Below, in pieces: positions 1 through 11,982 of a stretch of 64,000 bases of DNA. The position numbers and the translations under genes were made by a program. Every line of letters starts with the position of its first letter. Position 1 is the stretch's first letter. Source of the DNA: Gossypium raimondii (lineage: Eukaryota; Streptophyta; Magnoliopsida; Malvales; Malvaceae); assembly GCF_025698545.1 (NCBI RefSeq), contig NC_068572.1:1-64000 (forward strand), in the 5' to 3' direction. Under the pieces are notes generated by a model. That model saw nothing but the letters and a program-made list of their open reading frames with translations. It did not search any database and had not been told where the DNA came from.

Positions 1-799
1 AGTATTTTTTCTTACCACCCAACATTCTGGAAGAGGAAGCCTTAGAAGATACCCCTCCGTGTTAAACTGAAAAGGAAAGTTTACCGATTAGGATGATGCC
101 AATCTTCTTAGGAACAGGACATCGTGATGATGTCAAAAGAAAATTTAAGTTACACCCTATGCAATAATAATAGATTTCTTTTTCTTCTGAGAGTAATAAC
201 AATAGTTACAAATGCAAGCATAACTCAGATTAATACTGTTGATAGTACAATCAATAAACACAGTGAATACTCCACCTATCCAACAATTAATAATATATAT
301 GTTCCATCGAAAGAAGCTAAACATATGTCAAAATAGCAACCAGTAGAAAATAACAAATCAACAAGACAAATGCTTAGAAATACAGCGTAACAGACAGTGA
401 ACGGAAAAATGGAAGTGAGAAAGAACAAGTGCATCTGCATGTATGTTGCAGTGGGAGGAGAATGCACCATGCATCACAATAAGTAAAAGCTCCAATACAA
501 CAATAGGAAGGGATATGTAATGTTAGATGGTAACGCCAAAAAGAATACCAGATCATTGGCAGAACAAAAAGATGAGCAAGATATGTAAAGGTTCCAATGT
601 CACAACAAAATTGGAAAGGAGACCTAATTTTTATCGCACTTGACAGAAAGCTGCAAGAAGTATGCAATGTTTAGGTCATCCAACCCTGATACATGAGCAC
701 TGGAAGAACTGACAACCATTTCAAATTAGAGGTTATTACTCCGAACAGAGTAACAGTTAAACTATTTTAAACCAACCAAAAGCATAAATTACAAACAAA
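1..799. other. Non-coding sequence, nothing identified
   Basis: This is AT-rich sequence with only short stop-bounded open frames on both strands and no exon-like composition. I see no splice-framed coding block, no RNA gene and no terminal repeat. It borders the duplication mosaic that begins near 800. Confidence 0.5.
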
Positions 800-1230
800 T
801 CACTTTCCTTAAAAGACGGAAAACACATTCAATTGAATACATAGATGATGTTAGACTACTATGGAATTTCTGTACCAGAATTTACTCCCTAAAACGAAAA
901 TATTTACCAAATATCCAAAGTTCTATTAAGAATAAACAATCCCAACTGTTTCAAAGAAAATATACCCAATCCTTACTAATGAATGCAAGCACCTAGCAGT
1001 ATGAAAAAGAAAACATATATGCATACACAATCTTGACAACCTCCACCGTATATGAACCCAAATCGAAAAAAACCTTCGCAATTAGCAAATCGGTTGAAAT
1101 TCTCCAATTCTTCAATTACTATCAATATTAACAAGCATCCCAATTAGATTATTATTATTTTTTAAAACTGCAGAATTTTTGAGAAAACTAAGAAACAGAA
1201 TGTCCCAGTCTGGAATCCTATACGCCGGTT
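800..1230. repeat. Diverged copy of mosaic segments found again at 11.3-11.6, 13.4-13.7 and 16.9-17.05 kb
   Basis: Positions 805-945 closely match 16,918-17,050 (shared runs such as 'ACACATTCAATTGAATACA' and 'AAAACGAAAATATTTACCA'). Positions 930-1,200 match 11,340-11,600 and 13,390-13,660 ('AGCAAATCGGTTGAAATTCT', 'CAAGCATCCCAATTAGATTA'). At 800-1,230 the two matched segments are adjacent, while elsewhere they lie kilobases apart. This piece therefore either preserves an ancestral order or is itself a chimera. No coding function is visible. Confidence 0.7.
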
Positions 1231-1539
1231 TTGATCGTTTAGTGGGTAATTCGCATTTCTATAAAGAGTGGAAAACTATTGAAATAATTATATATATTAT
1301 GTAAATTGCTCCAGAAGAATAATTAAAAGAAATGCTTTCTTTTCATATATTATTTGTTGATGTATCTGTCATTTTTTTAGACACCTTTTTTTTTTAATTT
1401 AGGTCCTCTTATTTAGAAAATAACAGAATGAAATAAACAGCATAAAACAACAAAGTAAGTCACAGGCCACCTCAATAATAACACATAGCAAAACAGCAAT
1501 TTCTAAACATCAAAACACCGAACTCAAAAATTAAAAACA
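1231..1539. other. AT-rich spacer, nothing identified
   Basis: The sequence is low-complexity A/T-rich with T- and A-runs. No open frame, RNA gene or repeat boundary could be supported. Confidence 0.5.
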
Positions 1540-1870
1540 TAAAAAAACCTGGCCTGTTTTTTCGGATAGTTAATTAATTTCCGGAAAATGTCGTCCTATT
1601 GCCGGCAATAAGAAAGTTCGGAACAAATTATACTTCTATCTAACTATTATCCAGACAAAAAAAAGCAACTACTGAAGAAGCTATTCAGGCACTATATGAC
1701 AGGAATAAAGTCGGAGCAGAATAAGAAAGAAAATTAACTACAGCAGGCCGGTTAAAAATCTGTACCGGATAAAAAATTCTTTACAACTAAACAGAAAAAT
1801 CCAAAGCATGATGTCCAAATAACATAAAAGCAGGTTCAGATTACGAATAATGCAACGGTAACATTTATGG
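1540..1870. repeat. Repeat copy containing the empty (pre-insertion) site of the 20.1-23.7 kb transposon
   Basis: Positions 1,698-1,724 match 20,049-20,075 ('GACAGGAATAAAGTCGGAGC'). Positions 1,722-1,855 match 23,732-23,870 ('AATCTGTACCGGATAAAAAA', 'ATAACATAAAAGCAGGTTCA'). At this copy the two halves are contiguous across a single TAA at 1,722-1,724. At the other copy they are separated by 3,656 bp flanked by TAA on both sides. This copy is therefore the uninterrupted paralogue of the insertion site. Confidence 0.85.
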
Positions 1871-2629
1871 TAATTAAAACCTTCTTTAAATCACTACTAC
1901 TGTTTTGGACAAATTAACAGAGAGAAGTAAAAAACCTTAAAATTTTAATATTTTTAAACTTATTCAATTTTAAAACAATTGCTTCAAAATTAAACAGTTA
2001 TGTTCAAAAATATTTACTAATCTTTTTAAAATTAAATACTATCAAAAGAAAACTGGACATAAAAACAGCTCAAACGCATTCCAAAACAACCCAACCCAAA
2101 ACACTAAAAAAATGAAAACAAAACCAAATCCGTGGCCCGAGCAAAAAGATGGATCACAAACCAGTAGGCAAAAAGAGAACACAGATTTAGAGACTTTCAC
2201 AATAGAAGCAACTTACTGTGCATTTGCAAATAGGGTCAGACAGCCTCCAAGCGGGATAAAAGCCCAAAAGGCCATAAACTAAGGAGGGCACAGGCCCAAA
2301 CGCCAAAACAGAAGCCCTAAAAGAGAAACCGAAACAGTATTTAGCGAAGAAAAAAATAAAAGGAAATATAAAGTAGACGGAAACAAACAAATTGAAGAAA
2401 AAAAAGAACATATAGTACAAGATAAAGAACCAAAAAGTACCACACCGAGATCCATAATTTCAACGGAACGTAACAGTGACTCTTTGAATAAGAAAACAGG
2501 AAACCCTGGCAAAAGTCCACTGAAAAGATTAGTAGTAGAAAGAAGCATATATTTGAAACTAAAAACAGAGATGAAAAGGAAAGAAACAAAGTTAAATACA
2601 TATTCATCCATGAAATGAATCTCCAATGA
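1871..2629. other. A-rich non-coding sequence
   Basis: The sequence is strongly A-rich on the + strand. The long minus-strand frames at 2,187-2,644 are rich in Phe, Leu and Ser because they read poly-purine sequence in reverse, and they have no family resemblance. Parts resemble the intron downstream of the first-exon modules described at 11,983 and 14,141. Confidence 0.45.
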
Positions 2630-2860
2630 ATTAGGGGATTTCAAAAATCACAAATAACAGAAACGATAAACAAAACTTAGGGTTTCTCTACCTAATGTAC
2701 CGTATTTGTGTGTGTGAAGAAAGAAAGGACAAGAAAGGAGGCTGGGAGAAAGAAAACAGGACAGAAGGAAAATATTTGAAAAGAATGGAAAAAACAGTAG
2801 TTAAGAAAGGAGAAAGGAACGTTTAGGGTTTAGGTAGATAATAGATCAAACCTTTTCTAA
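2630..2860 (-). promoter_or_regulatory. Decayed promoter/5'-UTR-exon module (copy a) with telo-box
   Basis: Around 2,640-2,690 the sequence parallels the better preserved modules at 12,000-12,065 and 14,165-14,220 ('TCAAAAATCACAAA..ACAGAAACG' then 'AACTTAGGGTTTCTCT'). The telo-box, AAACCCTAA when read on the minus strand, lies at about 2,677-2,685. It is known from promoters and leaders of plant ribosomal and mitochondrial-protein genes. The purine-rich block that follows (2,710-2,840) corresponds to the region upstream of the other modules. No downstream gene is preserved next to this copy. Confidence 0.45.
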
Positions 2861-3715
2861 CCCAATAGCGGAGTGGATTTTTTTGTGATCAAATAAAAAT
2901 CAAACGGCAAAACTGAGTTGAAACAACTGACTAACGAACATTAGAATTCATGCAGTTTGATAGTTTGGAGCGAAAAAGGCAGTCAGAGGACCATATGAGT
3001 GCACCAACACTCGGTACATGTGACACGCACGCATCTTATATGGGTATGTTTGACTTTTTTTTTTGGTAAGTTTTTCTCTATATTAACCCAACTCTTCATT
3101 TTGCCTAAATAACTATTGTGTCTGAATTCATCTCCAACACATGCTCAGACATGGGCATCGAGATATAGTCCTCCAAAAGTCCTCCAAATACATGCGATCC
3201 TAGAAAAAACTGAAAATACTCAGGTCAGATGCCTATGTCCAATACTTACACCGAAGTCCGAGTAACATAACCTTTCATGTATTTGGAGGGTCATATGCCA
3301 CGTCCGGGAATGTGTTGAACATGGATACTTTAAGAAAAATGAAAATTAAAGCAACACAGGGTGATAGTTTTTAATTTGCTTTATTCAGTATGGTCAATTC
3401 CACAGGCTGCTAGACTAGTCACCATATTCTGCAGAAAGCATTATCAGCATAACCCTATTGTCAAACGAATTCCCTGATAAGCAGAACCATGTTTAACCTT
3501 GAATGTACATTTAACAGAATTTTAACAATTTATACAAAGGCACAATTGCTTAAACAATTTCACTAGAAATGAAGTATGTGGTCTTAGTTGAACTTTAGGC
3601 ATTATATCCATAAAAGAAATATGGGTATCGCGTTAAACTGGCATCTAAAATCCCCATTTATCTCAAGTTTTAGGGCATTAAAGAATGAATTTAAGCCATG
3701 GGAGAGTGCATAACA
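2840..3715. repeat. Direct repeat, copy 1 (partner 5,935-6,965)
   Basis: The two copies align nearly end to end. Shared blocks include 'AGGACCATATGAGTGCACCA', 'TCTCCAACACATGCTC' and 'CCATTTATCTCAAGTTTTAG'. Copy 1 lacks about 130 bp present in copy 2 (about 5,982-6,112) and has small indels. No coding sequence is evident. The sequence contains 'ACTCGGACATGGGCATCG'-like text common in plant repeats, but no transposon ends could be defined. Confidence 0.8.
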
Positions 3716-4370
3716 ACATAAAGCATTAACAAGGAATCTGCAGAATTCAACTTTAGTTTCACAAAAATTGCCATCACCTCATAAATTCTCTTCAACTCCG
3801 TGTATGCCAAGCTGACCCTTATGAATGAAAATACTATTAATTTAATAGCATTGGGGCTTGAAGATATCCGCTTTTGAATTCCACTGCAAGGTAATCCAAA
3901 AATATTTTAAAAGCAGCATTTAGAATCAAAAAGTTTCCCTTCACAATAAGTTTAACCAGAGATCTGTCATAGCAGTATAATTAGCATTTAATTTGGATAA
4001 TTTAAACATGAAGATCAATCCAACATACAGAATGAGAAAGAGAACATTTATCACAAAAGAAAGTTATTTTGATTCATCGGAGTAAGTAAAATCTTTAATC
4101 AACCAATCATGCATAACCATCTAGAATTAATCTAAAATTAAAATGTGTAACTCTCGTATCTAAAAAATGAACATCAATACTAGGGGTAAAAACCAGATAC
4201 ATGTGCGCATAAGTCACTTGGATTCGGCTACAAGTAAAACTCAAATCAATTCAGTCATTGTCAAGTTGAACTCAAGCTTGATAACCTTACTCGGATTTGG
4301 CAAAGAGAACGAAAAAAACTTAAATAAATTCAAGTGAAAAGCATGTATCAAAAACTAAAAAACAGAGATG
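3716..4370. other. Non-coding spacer
   Basis: AT-rich sequence without a supported gene, RNA or transposon boundary. Confidence 0.45.
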
Positions 4371-4760
4371 TTCCCATAAAAAAACATAGTTAGGGGGATT
4401 GCATAAATTATAAAAAACAGAAACAGAGGAGAAAACTTAGGATTTGTACCTCGCAAAAGTACACAGGAAACAAACAAAAAGAACAAACAGATCGAGATCA
4501 ATAGATTTGAAACACGGATCGAAACAGTGATGTCTAAACCTGAAAACCAAAACCATAAAATAGAAATGAAAAGGCAAAAGACAAAAACAAAAACAAAGAC
4601 AAAGGCAAAGAAATGAAAAACCAAACCCAAGTAAAGATTCATACCTGAAATCAGCCTCCGAAAAAGCAACCAAAAAGAAACAGACAGACCCATATCGATA
4701 GATTTCAAACACAGAGCGAAACAGTGAATTGTAAACCTGAAAACCAAAATCCCCATTTAT
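4371..4760 (-). promoter_or_regulatory. Decayed promoter/5'-UTR-exon module (copy b)
   Basis: On the minus strand the text 'CGGAGGCTGATTTCAG|GTATGAAT' (donor at 4,645/4,644) parallels the first-exon donor 'CGGAGACTCATTTCAG|GTATCAAT' at 11,983 and 14,141. Near 4,436 a degenerate telo-box (TTAGGATTT) is present. The minus-strand open frames here are Phe-rich artefacts of A-rich + strand sequence. There is no adjacent gene body, so this is an orphan copy of the leader exon and intron start. Confidence 0.45.
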
Positions 4761-5930
4761 GTTTTATTTTTTTCTATACATTTTATTAACTGCTTACGAA
4801 AACTCTCTTCAACTCACTTGAATACCAAAGCACATACATAGATCCTTTCCTTTGATCCAATTAAGGAACTTAGCAAGAAAAGATAGTACCAGCATAACAT
4901 GTTTACTTTTCAATTGATCTCAAACACATTTTTCCCCAATATCCTGTATTTAAAAAAGTAGATTTCTAGCTAGTTACTTGGAGTCAGGTGCAAACCTTAT
5001 ATACGGATATGTATCCAATGTACGTGTGTTCAATTTTTTTAAGCTTTTCCATGCATTGGAATGTTTTGTAGGACATATCCCTGTATCCAAGTCTGTCTAA
5101 GCGTCAGACGCGTGTACTACAAGAAAAAATAAGAGCAGGAGCAACAGAGATAACCGATATATAACTATTAGTTCTCTTTTTAAGAATTTATTCACATTGC
5201 TTAGGAGAAATCACATGTTCTATCAGGGGTAGCATGGAAGAAAGAGAATAGTTTCAGTTGAATATTATAATAGAAAGACCTACAGCTGTCTTACATTATA
5301 ATAAGGTTGTCGACCAGCAACGCAAGGTGATGTTTCTATTAAACCATATCCATTCTGCACTTCCAGACCAATTGTCTGCACATACGAGCCATCATAAAAT
5401 AAGAGATAAATTGACTAGTAACCTTTTCATTTGAAAACTAATAACATATTAGCATCTAACCTCATAAAACTTTTCAATATGCGTTGGCAAACTTCCACCT
5501 CCGCTTTTGGCAGTCTAGAGGATGATAGAAAATAATCAATAAAACCCAGAACAGAAATACTAGAAATGCTGAACAAAGAAAAATAAAAGGAACATTCCAA
5601 CAAGGATCTTTGCACATAAAAGGAAAAATAATAATATGGGTTCCTCTTCTTTTTCTCCTTTGTAAGGTTTCTTATTTTTCAATTGCAATACGGGTATGTA
5701 AGTAACACTGATATGTTTAATTTTGAGTATGCTTTTCCATATATTTGAGGGCTCGGCTAATATCCCCAAACAATGTCCAGTGATATGGCAAACACAAGTG
5801 TCAGACCCAAGTACTTCAAGAAAAGAAAAATGAAAGAGTAGGCGAAACATAGACAATACATGCAGGTTTTATTGATTGATAAATAGAGTTCACTCTGAAG
5901 CTGGAAGAAAATTTTTCAATAACAAGTTTA
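4761..5930. other. Non-coding spacer
   Basis: AT-rich sequence. Short segments (about 4,985-5,110 and 5,690-5,830) again contain the degenerate 'GGACATATCC..TGTATCCAAG' text seen in the 3-kb and 6-kb repeats, which suggests older layers of the same repeat. No gene could be supported. Confidence 0.4.
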
Positions 5931-5934
5931 TGTA

Positions 5935-6965
5935 GCTAATATATCAAACCTTTTGTATCCCAATAGCAGATCGGATTTTTTTGTATACAAACTTTGTTGG
6001 TAAGACATGCAATGGCCACAATATTGTAGCAATAGTTTTAGACCATAAGTAGTCGAACATGGATACAATATGTGAAGGTTCCTCCGAATTTCTTGTTAGG
6101 CATAGTCCCTATTGATCAAATAAAAATCAAAGGGCAAAACTGAGTTGAAACATCTGACTAACAAACATTAGAATTCATCCAGTTTGATAGTTTGGAGTGA
6201 AAAAAACAGTCAGAGGACCATATGAGTGCACCAACACTCAGTACATGTTACTTGGACTCAAGTGGGTGTGAGTAGAGGCACGCATCTTATATGGGTATGT
6301 TTGACTTTTTTTGGTAAGTTTTTCACTATATTTTAACCCAACTCTTCATTTTGCCTAAATAACTACTGTGTCTGAATTCATCTCCAACACATGCTCGGAC
6401 ATGGGCATCGAGATATGGTCCTCCAAGAGTCCTCCAAATACATGCAATCCTAGAAAAAACTGAAAATACTCAAGTCAGATGCCTATGTCCAACACTTACA
6501 CCCAAGTCCGAGTAACATAACCTTTTCATGTATTTGGAGGGTCATATGCTATACCCACGGCCGGGAATGTGTTGAACACGGATACTTCAAGAAAAATGAA
6601 AATTAAAGAAACACATGATGATTGTTTTTAATTTACTTTATTCAGTTTGGTCGATTCCACAGACTGCTAGACTAGTCACCATATTATGCAGAAAGCGTTA
6701 TCAGCATAACCCTATTGTCAAACGAATTCCCTGATAAGTAGAACCATGTTTAACCCGTACATTTAACAGAATTTTAACAATTTATACAAAGGCACAACTG
6801 CTTAAACAATTTCACCAGAAATGAAGTTATGTGGTCTTAGTTGAACTTTACGCATTATGTCCATAAAAGAAATATGGGTATCAGGTTAAACTGGCATCTA
6901 ATCCCCATTTATCTCAAGTTTTAGGGCAATAAATAATTAATTTAAGCCATGGGAGAGTGCATATG
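5935..6965. repeat. Direct repeat, copy 2 (partner 2,840-3,715)
   Basis: This is homologous to 2,840-3,715 over its whole length apart from an extra block of about 130 bp at 5,982-6,112. The copies are about 3.2 kb apart in the same orientation. The match ends just after 'AAGCCATGGGAGAGTGCATA'. Confidence 0.8.
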
Positions 6966-7440
6966 AACATTAAAATTGAAAAGAAAAGATATTGGGATAA
7001 GAGCATTACCGTGCAATACGATGAAGGGAATAGCGTGTCTATTTGGGATAAGAATCAATGTAATAGAGATTGACTGCAAAAGAGAGGCCATTGCTGGTGA
7101 AATCTTGCAGAGCCAGAGTTTCTTTCTTTCCCAAAGCATCCAACAAGAACAACCACAAAGACATCCATAGATTTGAAAAGACGAACCGAAACAATATTTC
7201 CTAGGACTGAAAACCCAAAATCTATGGATGAAGCAAGTGATTTCCATATCAGAAAAAAAAAAACAGAAACGATTGAGAAGGAAGAGAAGAAAACGGATGA
7301 GAGAGGAAAAATTTGAAGAGAAAGAGATAGTGAAGAATTGGGAAAGTGAAGGAGAGAGGATTTAAATTTCCAACGATGGGAAAGGAAGGGGATTTGAAAA
7401 GACTGATGAAAACGGGCAGAGGGGCTCTTCTCCTGCCAAC
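6966..7440 (-). promoter_or_regulatory. Decayed promoter module (copy c)
   Basis: Positions 7,330-7,420 ('GAGGATTTAAATTTCCAACG', 'ATGGGAAAGGAAGGGGATTT') parallel 12,210-12,255 and 14,370-14,410, the region upstream of the first-exon modules. The purine-rich + strand corresponds to a pyrimidine-rich leader on the minus strand. Small open frames at 6,942-7,247 (-) and 6,976-7,170 (+) overlap each other and are not convincing. Confidence 0.35.
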
Positions 7441-7479
7441 GGTAACTAGCTATTTAATACACTCATTTAATAAAGTGAT

Positions 7480-9015
7480 AATTGAGTTGTTTAGCTTTTA
7501 AATTTTTATTTAATATACTTATTTTTAATATTCTCATTGTCTGAATATATTTATTTTTAAAATAATACTATTTACTATATCAAATATATAAAGAGTTAAA
7601 AAGTTATATAAAGAGTTAAAAAGTAAGTCAAAATATTATAAATATTATAAAGGTCATATTAAAATTTAGTTGAAAAATTTTAATGTTTTGATAGTTAATT
7701 AATTAAAAGGACTAAATTGTAAAGATAAAATTTAATGGTCATAACATTATTTGTATCTAATGAATATAAATGCATGAAATGAGGGCCTAAAGTAGTAATT
7801 CAACCAGTTTAGAGGATAGTGGATGAATATGATTTGGCATTTGGTGAAATTTGGTTGAGTTTTTAAGGGTAAAATAGTAATTAGTCAATTAAATTAAATA
7901 AAACCAAAATGTTTTACCATCTTTACATTTTCTTCTTCACTGAATTGAAAAAGGAGAAGAAGTCATTCTTAAGCTTTAAGGTTCGGCCATGGTGAAAGCT
8001 AACATGATCAAGACCGAGTGAAAAATCAAATAGAATTCAAAATTACTAAAATGCCCCTATACTTTGTTATTTTTACAATTTAGTCAAGTAAGTTCGTATG
8101 AATTGAATTTCGTATAATGTTGATTAAATTAAATGTTAGTATATGATTGTATTGTGATTGAATCAATCTATATATGTTATTACGCAATTTATCTTGTCAA
8201 GAAACGATGGAAATTCAACGACGTACGATGACTATCGAGCCTCATTTGAACCTTAGAAATATATAGGATACAAATGATATGTCATTAGTGTTACCATATC
8301 TTGGGTGCTGGTCGTAAATGTCCTACCGATTGCTGAGTTCCGACATGTGTTGCGGATACTCGACAATTTGTGTGAAGAGCACAATGTAGCTACATTCCGA
8401 ACGACAACTTGTGTGAGCAAACCCAGGTTATCATGTTTCGGATGTTGGTCTTAAATTTCCTACCGATGACTGAGGTCCGACATTAGTTGCAGATACTCGA
8501 TAGCTTGTGTAGGTAGCATCGTGTAGCTTACATTCCGACCAACAGCTTGTTTGAGTAGACTCATTTTACAGTTCATGTCAACTACGACTATATGTTTATC
8601 ACACTTTGTGTGAGCTTTCCCGTATATTCGATATTATTCTAAGTGGTTCAACAGGTCTAAAAAGGGAAAGAATGGTAAGTATTCAAATCACTTATGTCAT
8701 GAATTTATGCCAATGAATGAAAAGGTAATGTTCAATGAAAGTATGTTTACGCTCATGAAATTGAAGATTTCAAATGATGTTGTTCATGTATATGACTTAC
8801 CTTATGTTATTTCAAGTAATTTATGAGTTGATACTATAACATGAGTTGTGGATGATACTTAGGCTTGTGCCAAGCTTATGATTGGATTATATCATGCTTA
8901 GTCTTAATGAAATACATTGAAACGATAAGTGTTTAAGTGGTAATACGCTTATGTAAATGAAAAGGGTATAAATTAAAGCATGTAATTTCTTATGAAATAG
9001 TTTATCATAAACCCT
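7480..9015. mobile_element. LTR-retrotransposon-like remnant with internal tandem units
   Basis: The composition is typical of long plant LTRs: 'AAAAGGACTAAATTGTAAAG', 'AAAATGCCCCTATACTTTG', a long non-coding stretch and no ORF. Positions 8,300-8,425 and 8,446-8,570 are two tandem, diverged units of about 140 bp. Each contains TACCGAT..CTGAG.TCCGACAT followed by GCGGATACTCG and ACATTCCGA. I cannot define LTR ends, primer-binding site or target duplication. It may be a solo LTR or fragment, and it ends where duplicated segment A begins near 9,020. Confidence 0.45.
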
Positions 9016-9437
9016 AAACCATGTAAAATTCAACAAGATAAACTATAAAGGTGAAGAAGGGATTCACCAAAAATATGCCAATGGAAGCGTAAAATATAAT
9101 ACTTGAACAGAGGTGCCAACAACATAATAAAACAAAATGCAGTCACAGATGACTCTGAGCAGCAAGGGGAAAAAGAAATCAAAGAATAAATTCCATGCTA
9201 CCTCTAGACAAGTTCTACTAAGAAAGGAAATTGAAATGAAAACCTAACTGAACTCAAGCATTACGGGACTTTGTTCCTTGACCTCCGTAAGATGTCTCAA
9301 GCACGAATCTAACGGTTTATTGCACATATAATATGCCGCATATTTTGCAAGTCATGCTATATAGTTCTTGATTCATTACAGACAACTTATACATCAGAAC
9401 ATTTCAAGATAAGAAACCACAAAGTAAAGTTCCCCAC

Positions 9438-9592
9438 CAATATCCTCCAAGGTTGAAGGTTGTACTCCTACTCTTACCTCCATTGGATTTACCTTCAGTC
9501 CCATCATCCTTCTTATAATCGTTTGGTCTAAGATCAGGACCAATATCCCTTACCCAACTTGCAGCATAAAGCCTAGAGGCCTCCTTCAAGAC
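9438..9592 (-). pseudogene. Orphan exon, copy A, of the gene at 17,317-18,492
   Basis: The minus strand after a TTCTTTAG acceptor reads VLKEASRLYAASWVRDIG and continues in frame for about 45 residues. Compared with copy B it lacks 8 nt between AGTACA and ACCTTC, which shifts the frame before the exon end. The donor reads GTGGGG where copy B has GTGAGG. The downstream terminal exon present in copy B is missing because copy A lacks that part of the segment. This is therefore a broken fragment. Confidence 0.7.
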
Positions 9593-10207
9593 CTAAAGAA
9601 GGATGACAGGTTTTTACTACTTATATACTAAAAATAAATGCCTCTTATTCCCTAAAGCATAGGCAAATAATAGGTTCTTGAGCATTATTTGACATTCAAG
9701 TGGTTAACCATCAAGTAAGCAGAACAGAAGATAAAAGTCATTTGATCATTTCAATATCCCAATGATCTAATTTCCACCCTGATCACCAGCTAGCATCTGT
9801 GAAATTTCAAATTTCCATTATGCTTCTTTAAAATTTGATCACTGGAACAAAAGCAAAAAAAAAATCTTAATAAATTCTTAGCTCTTTTACTTTGTTTTTC
9901 ATTTTTTTATAGAGCCATCTGAATGGCAGAAATGATGATAAGTAATCGAACTTCGAATTTGTACATTAAAATCGAAAATATAAGGGAAGAAGAGGGTAAA
10001 ATTTCCACAACATGACAACAGAACAATTGTATTACATTATTGCAAAAAACAGTACATGTGATGGTATTACAGCCAGCACAAGCGTGCTACAACCTAACCT
10101 GAAGACGACTTTGGACTAGAAGTATCGACAGAAAAACTAGTTGTAGAAGTTGAGGAATTATGGACAGCTCTTGTGTGGCTGATGCTTGGTTTAGTGAACC
10201 AAGTTGT

Positions 10208-10707
10208 TTACAGAAATTGTTTGTGAGGCCCCACATGGTTGCATATTAGCCTAATGTTTTGTCTCCCTCTCATCCATCTCAGCACGATCTTCATGTGCCT
10301 CTTGCTTGTAAGTCCTCTCAGTCCAACCTCCTGAACTCATAAACACATTTCTACTCCAATATGTCGAGCACAGGCAAGTAAAGCATGAAAAAAACAATAT
10401 CGTATGGAATTCAAGATCCTAAAATTATGCAACGATAAAACTGCACTGCCCTTCACTCTTGGGCTTGGCTTAATTAGATGTGGAAACAACAAATATAGAT
10501 ACACAATGAATACAGATTATAGTCTACTAAACAACTGACCTTGACTCGTTCCCAAGTATCACCGACGGTGAGGGGCCCATGCTCCTTGAGAATGTCAAAG
10601 GTGACTCTGCTTATGGTCTGCGTTTGCTCTAGCGACGTTTTCAACTCGATTGGCTTCATTTTCGGCTTGGGTTTCGTTGAAAAGTACCGAATCATACTCC
10701 CAAACAT
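10208..10707 (-). CDS. Small two-exon gene, probably mitochondrial, copy A, truncated by a stop
   Basis: Exon 1 (10,707-10,540) encodes 56 aa starting MFGSMIRYFSTKPKPKMKPI. Exon 2 (10,330-10,208) adds 40 aa (EVGLRGLTSKRHMKIVLRWM... then HKQFL) and ends at TAA. Splice sites are AAG|GTCAGT and TTCAG|GAGG. The short Ser/Arg/Lys-rich, acid-poor N-terminus suggests a mitochondrial presequence (inference). I recognise the sequence only as a conserved small plant protein and cannot give a function. After the TAA the same frame stays open for 36 more codons with Ser/Thr-rich, protein-like text, and from memory relatives continue 'HKQFLYTTW'. This TAA therefore looks like a Tyr-to-stop change that shortens an approximately 133-aa protein to 96. 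The ATG directly follows an acceptor (AAGCAG|GATG), so a 5'-UTR intron from the leader exon near 12,000 is likely. Confidence 0.7.
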
Positions 10708-11982
10708 CCTGCTTTTAATTTCATTTTATATTAATTGTATAATATTAATTAAATAATATTATAATTGCTATATATATCATGTCAATTTGCTTTTAATTCT
10801 AAAATATTTAACCCTCAACATTTATACACTATGACAACATTGAAAAAGGAAAATCAAACAGCACTTGTATAAGGTAATAATTATCAAACGATTGACCAAA
10901 GACAATCTTTAAATCCTGTAAGCTAACCCAAAACAGAAAAATCAAAAGAAAAAAAATTTATTCAGAACCAGCATGCATCAAATTAACTAAGACAATAAAT
11001 GAACAAGAAATTGGTTATGACATCATTAGAGAATATATCCAACACATCTTTTTATCAGTCTCATAAACCATCAACCAATAAGCAAATTAAAATTCTGTTA
11101 ATCAGTCTCATAGAACCTATTTACTTAAAAGATTACAACTCAATTTCCCTTCATGTAAGGCTAGGTAACACAGATGAATATAATTCTATCTTTAACCAAA
11201 ATCAGAGTACTTTCACCACATGGATATATCAATAATCACACAAAACTTCCCATTCAACTGATATACAGAGATACCATGGGTCTACCTAAAACTTCCAATC
11301 AAAATCCATTTGCAAACCATACCCAACATAACACAAACAATCCCAAGTATTTTAAAGAAAATATACCCAACACTTACTGACTAATGCAAGCACCCAGCAG
11401 TATGAAAAAGAAAATATATATGCATACACGAATCATGACAATCTCCACCGTATATAATCATGAAACCCAAATCGACAAAAACCTTTGCAATTAGCAAATC
11501 GGTTGAAATTCTCCAATTCTTATCAATATCAACAAGCATCCCAATTAGATTATTACTATTTTTTTAAAACTAAAGTACAGACTTTTTGAGAAAACTAAGA
11601 AACAGAATGTCACAACTCACAACGAATTAAAAAGACATTTTATTACCATCCAGAAAAACTAACAAATAAACTCTACATGCGTCACAACTCCCGCTGGGTT
11701 CCTAGAACCAAAATCAAGCCAACACAGATGCAGTAAACAATTTACATACGGATGCTTTTTGTTTAAGCAATTAGTATTCTGCTAAGCAAAGATTTAAAAG
11801 AAATAGAAAATAACACAAAAGCTATAATATTAAACAGAGGGAAACAAACAATCCAAAAATAAAGAACAACATATAGTATACGACAAACAAACAAAAATGA
11901 AGAACAAGACCGACATCTATAGATCTGAAAGACGAAACGAAACAGAGATTTCGAAAGCTGAAACTAAAAAAGAAATTGATAC

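Larger units (their letters stand above)
9020..10720 (-). repeat. Segmental duplication copy A (partner 17,530-19,590)
   Basis: This is near-identical to copy B in the same orientation, about 8.7 kb away. The shared segment includes one exon of an unrecognised gene (9,438-9,592) and both exons of a small gene (10,208-10,707). Relative to copy B it lacks about 390 bp corresponding to 17,570-17,955 and 8 bp inside the first exon. It has 28 bp that copy B lost at about 19,099. Outside the small gene's start codon the two copies diverge abruptly, so the 5' contexts differ. Confidence 0.9.

Noticed and set aside
2279-2644. 121-aa minus-strand frame
   Set aside because: Same artefact of A-rich + strand sequence, with two overlapping frames of equal quality.
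4355-4756. 133-aa hydrophobic minus-strand frame
   Set aside because: Phe/Val/Cys runs arise from A-rich sequence on the other strand. A leader-exon donor lies inside, and there is no family resemblance.
8290-8580. Possible CRISPR-like or satellite array
   Set aside because: There are only two diverged units and no regular spacers, and the context is an LTR-like plant sequence.
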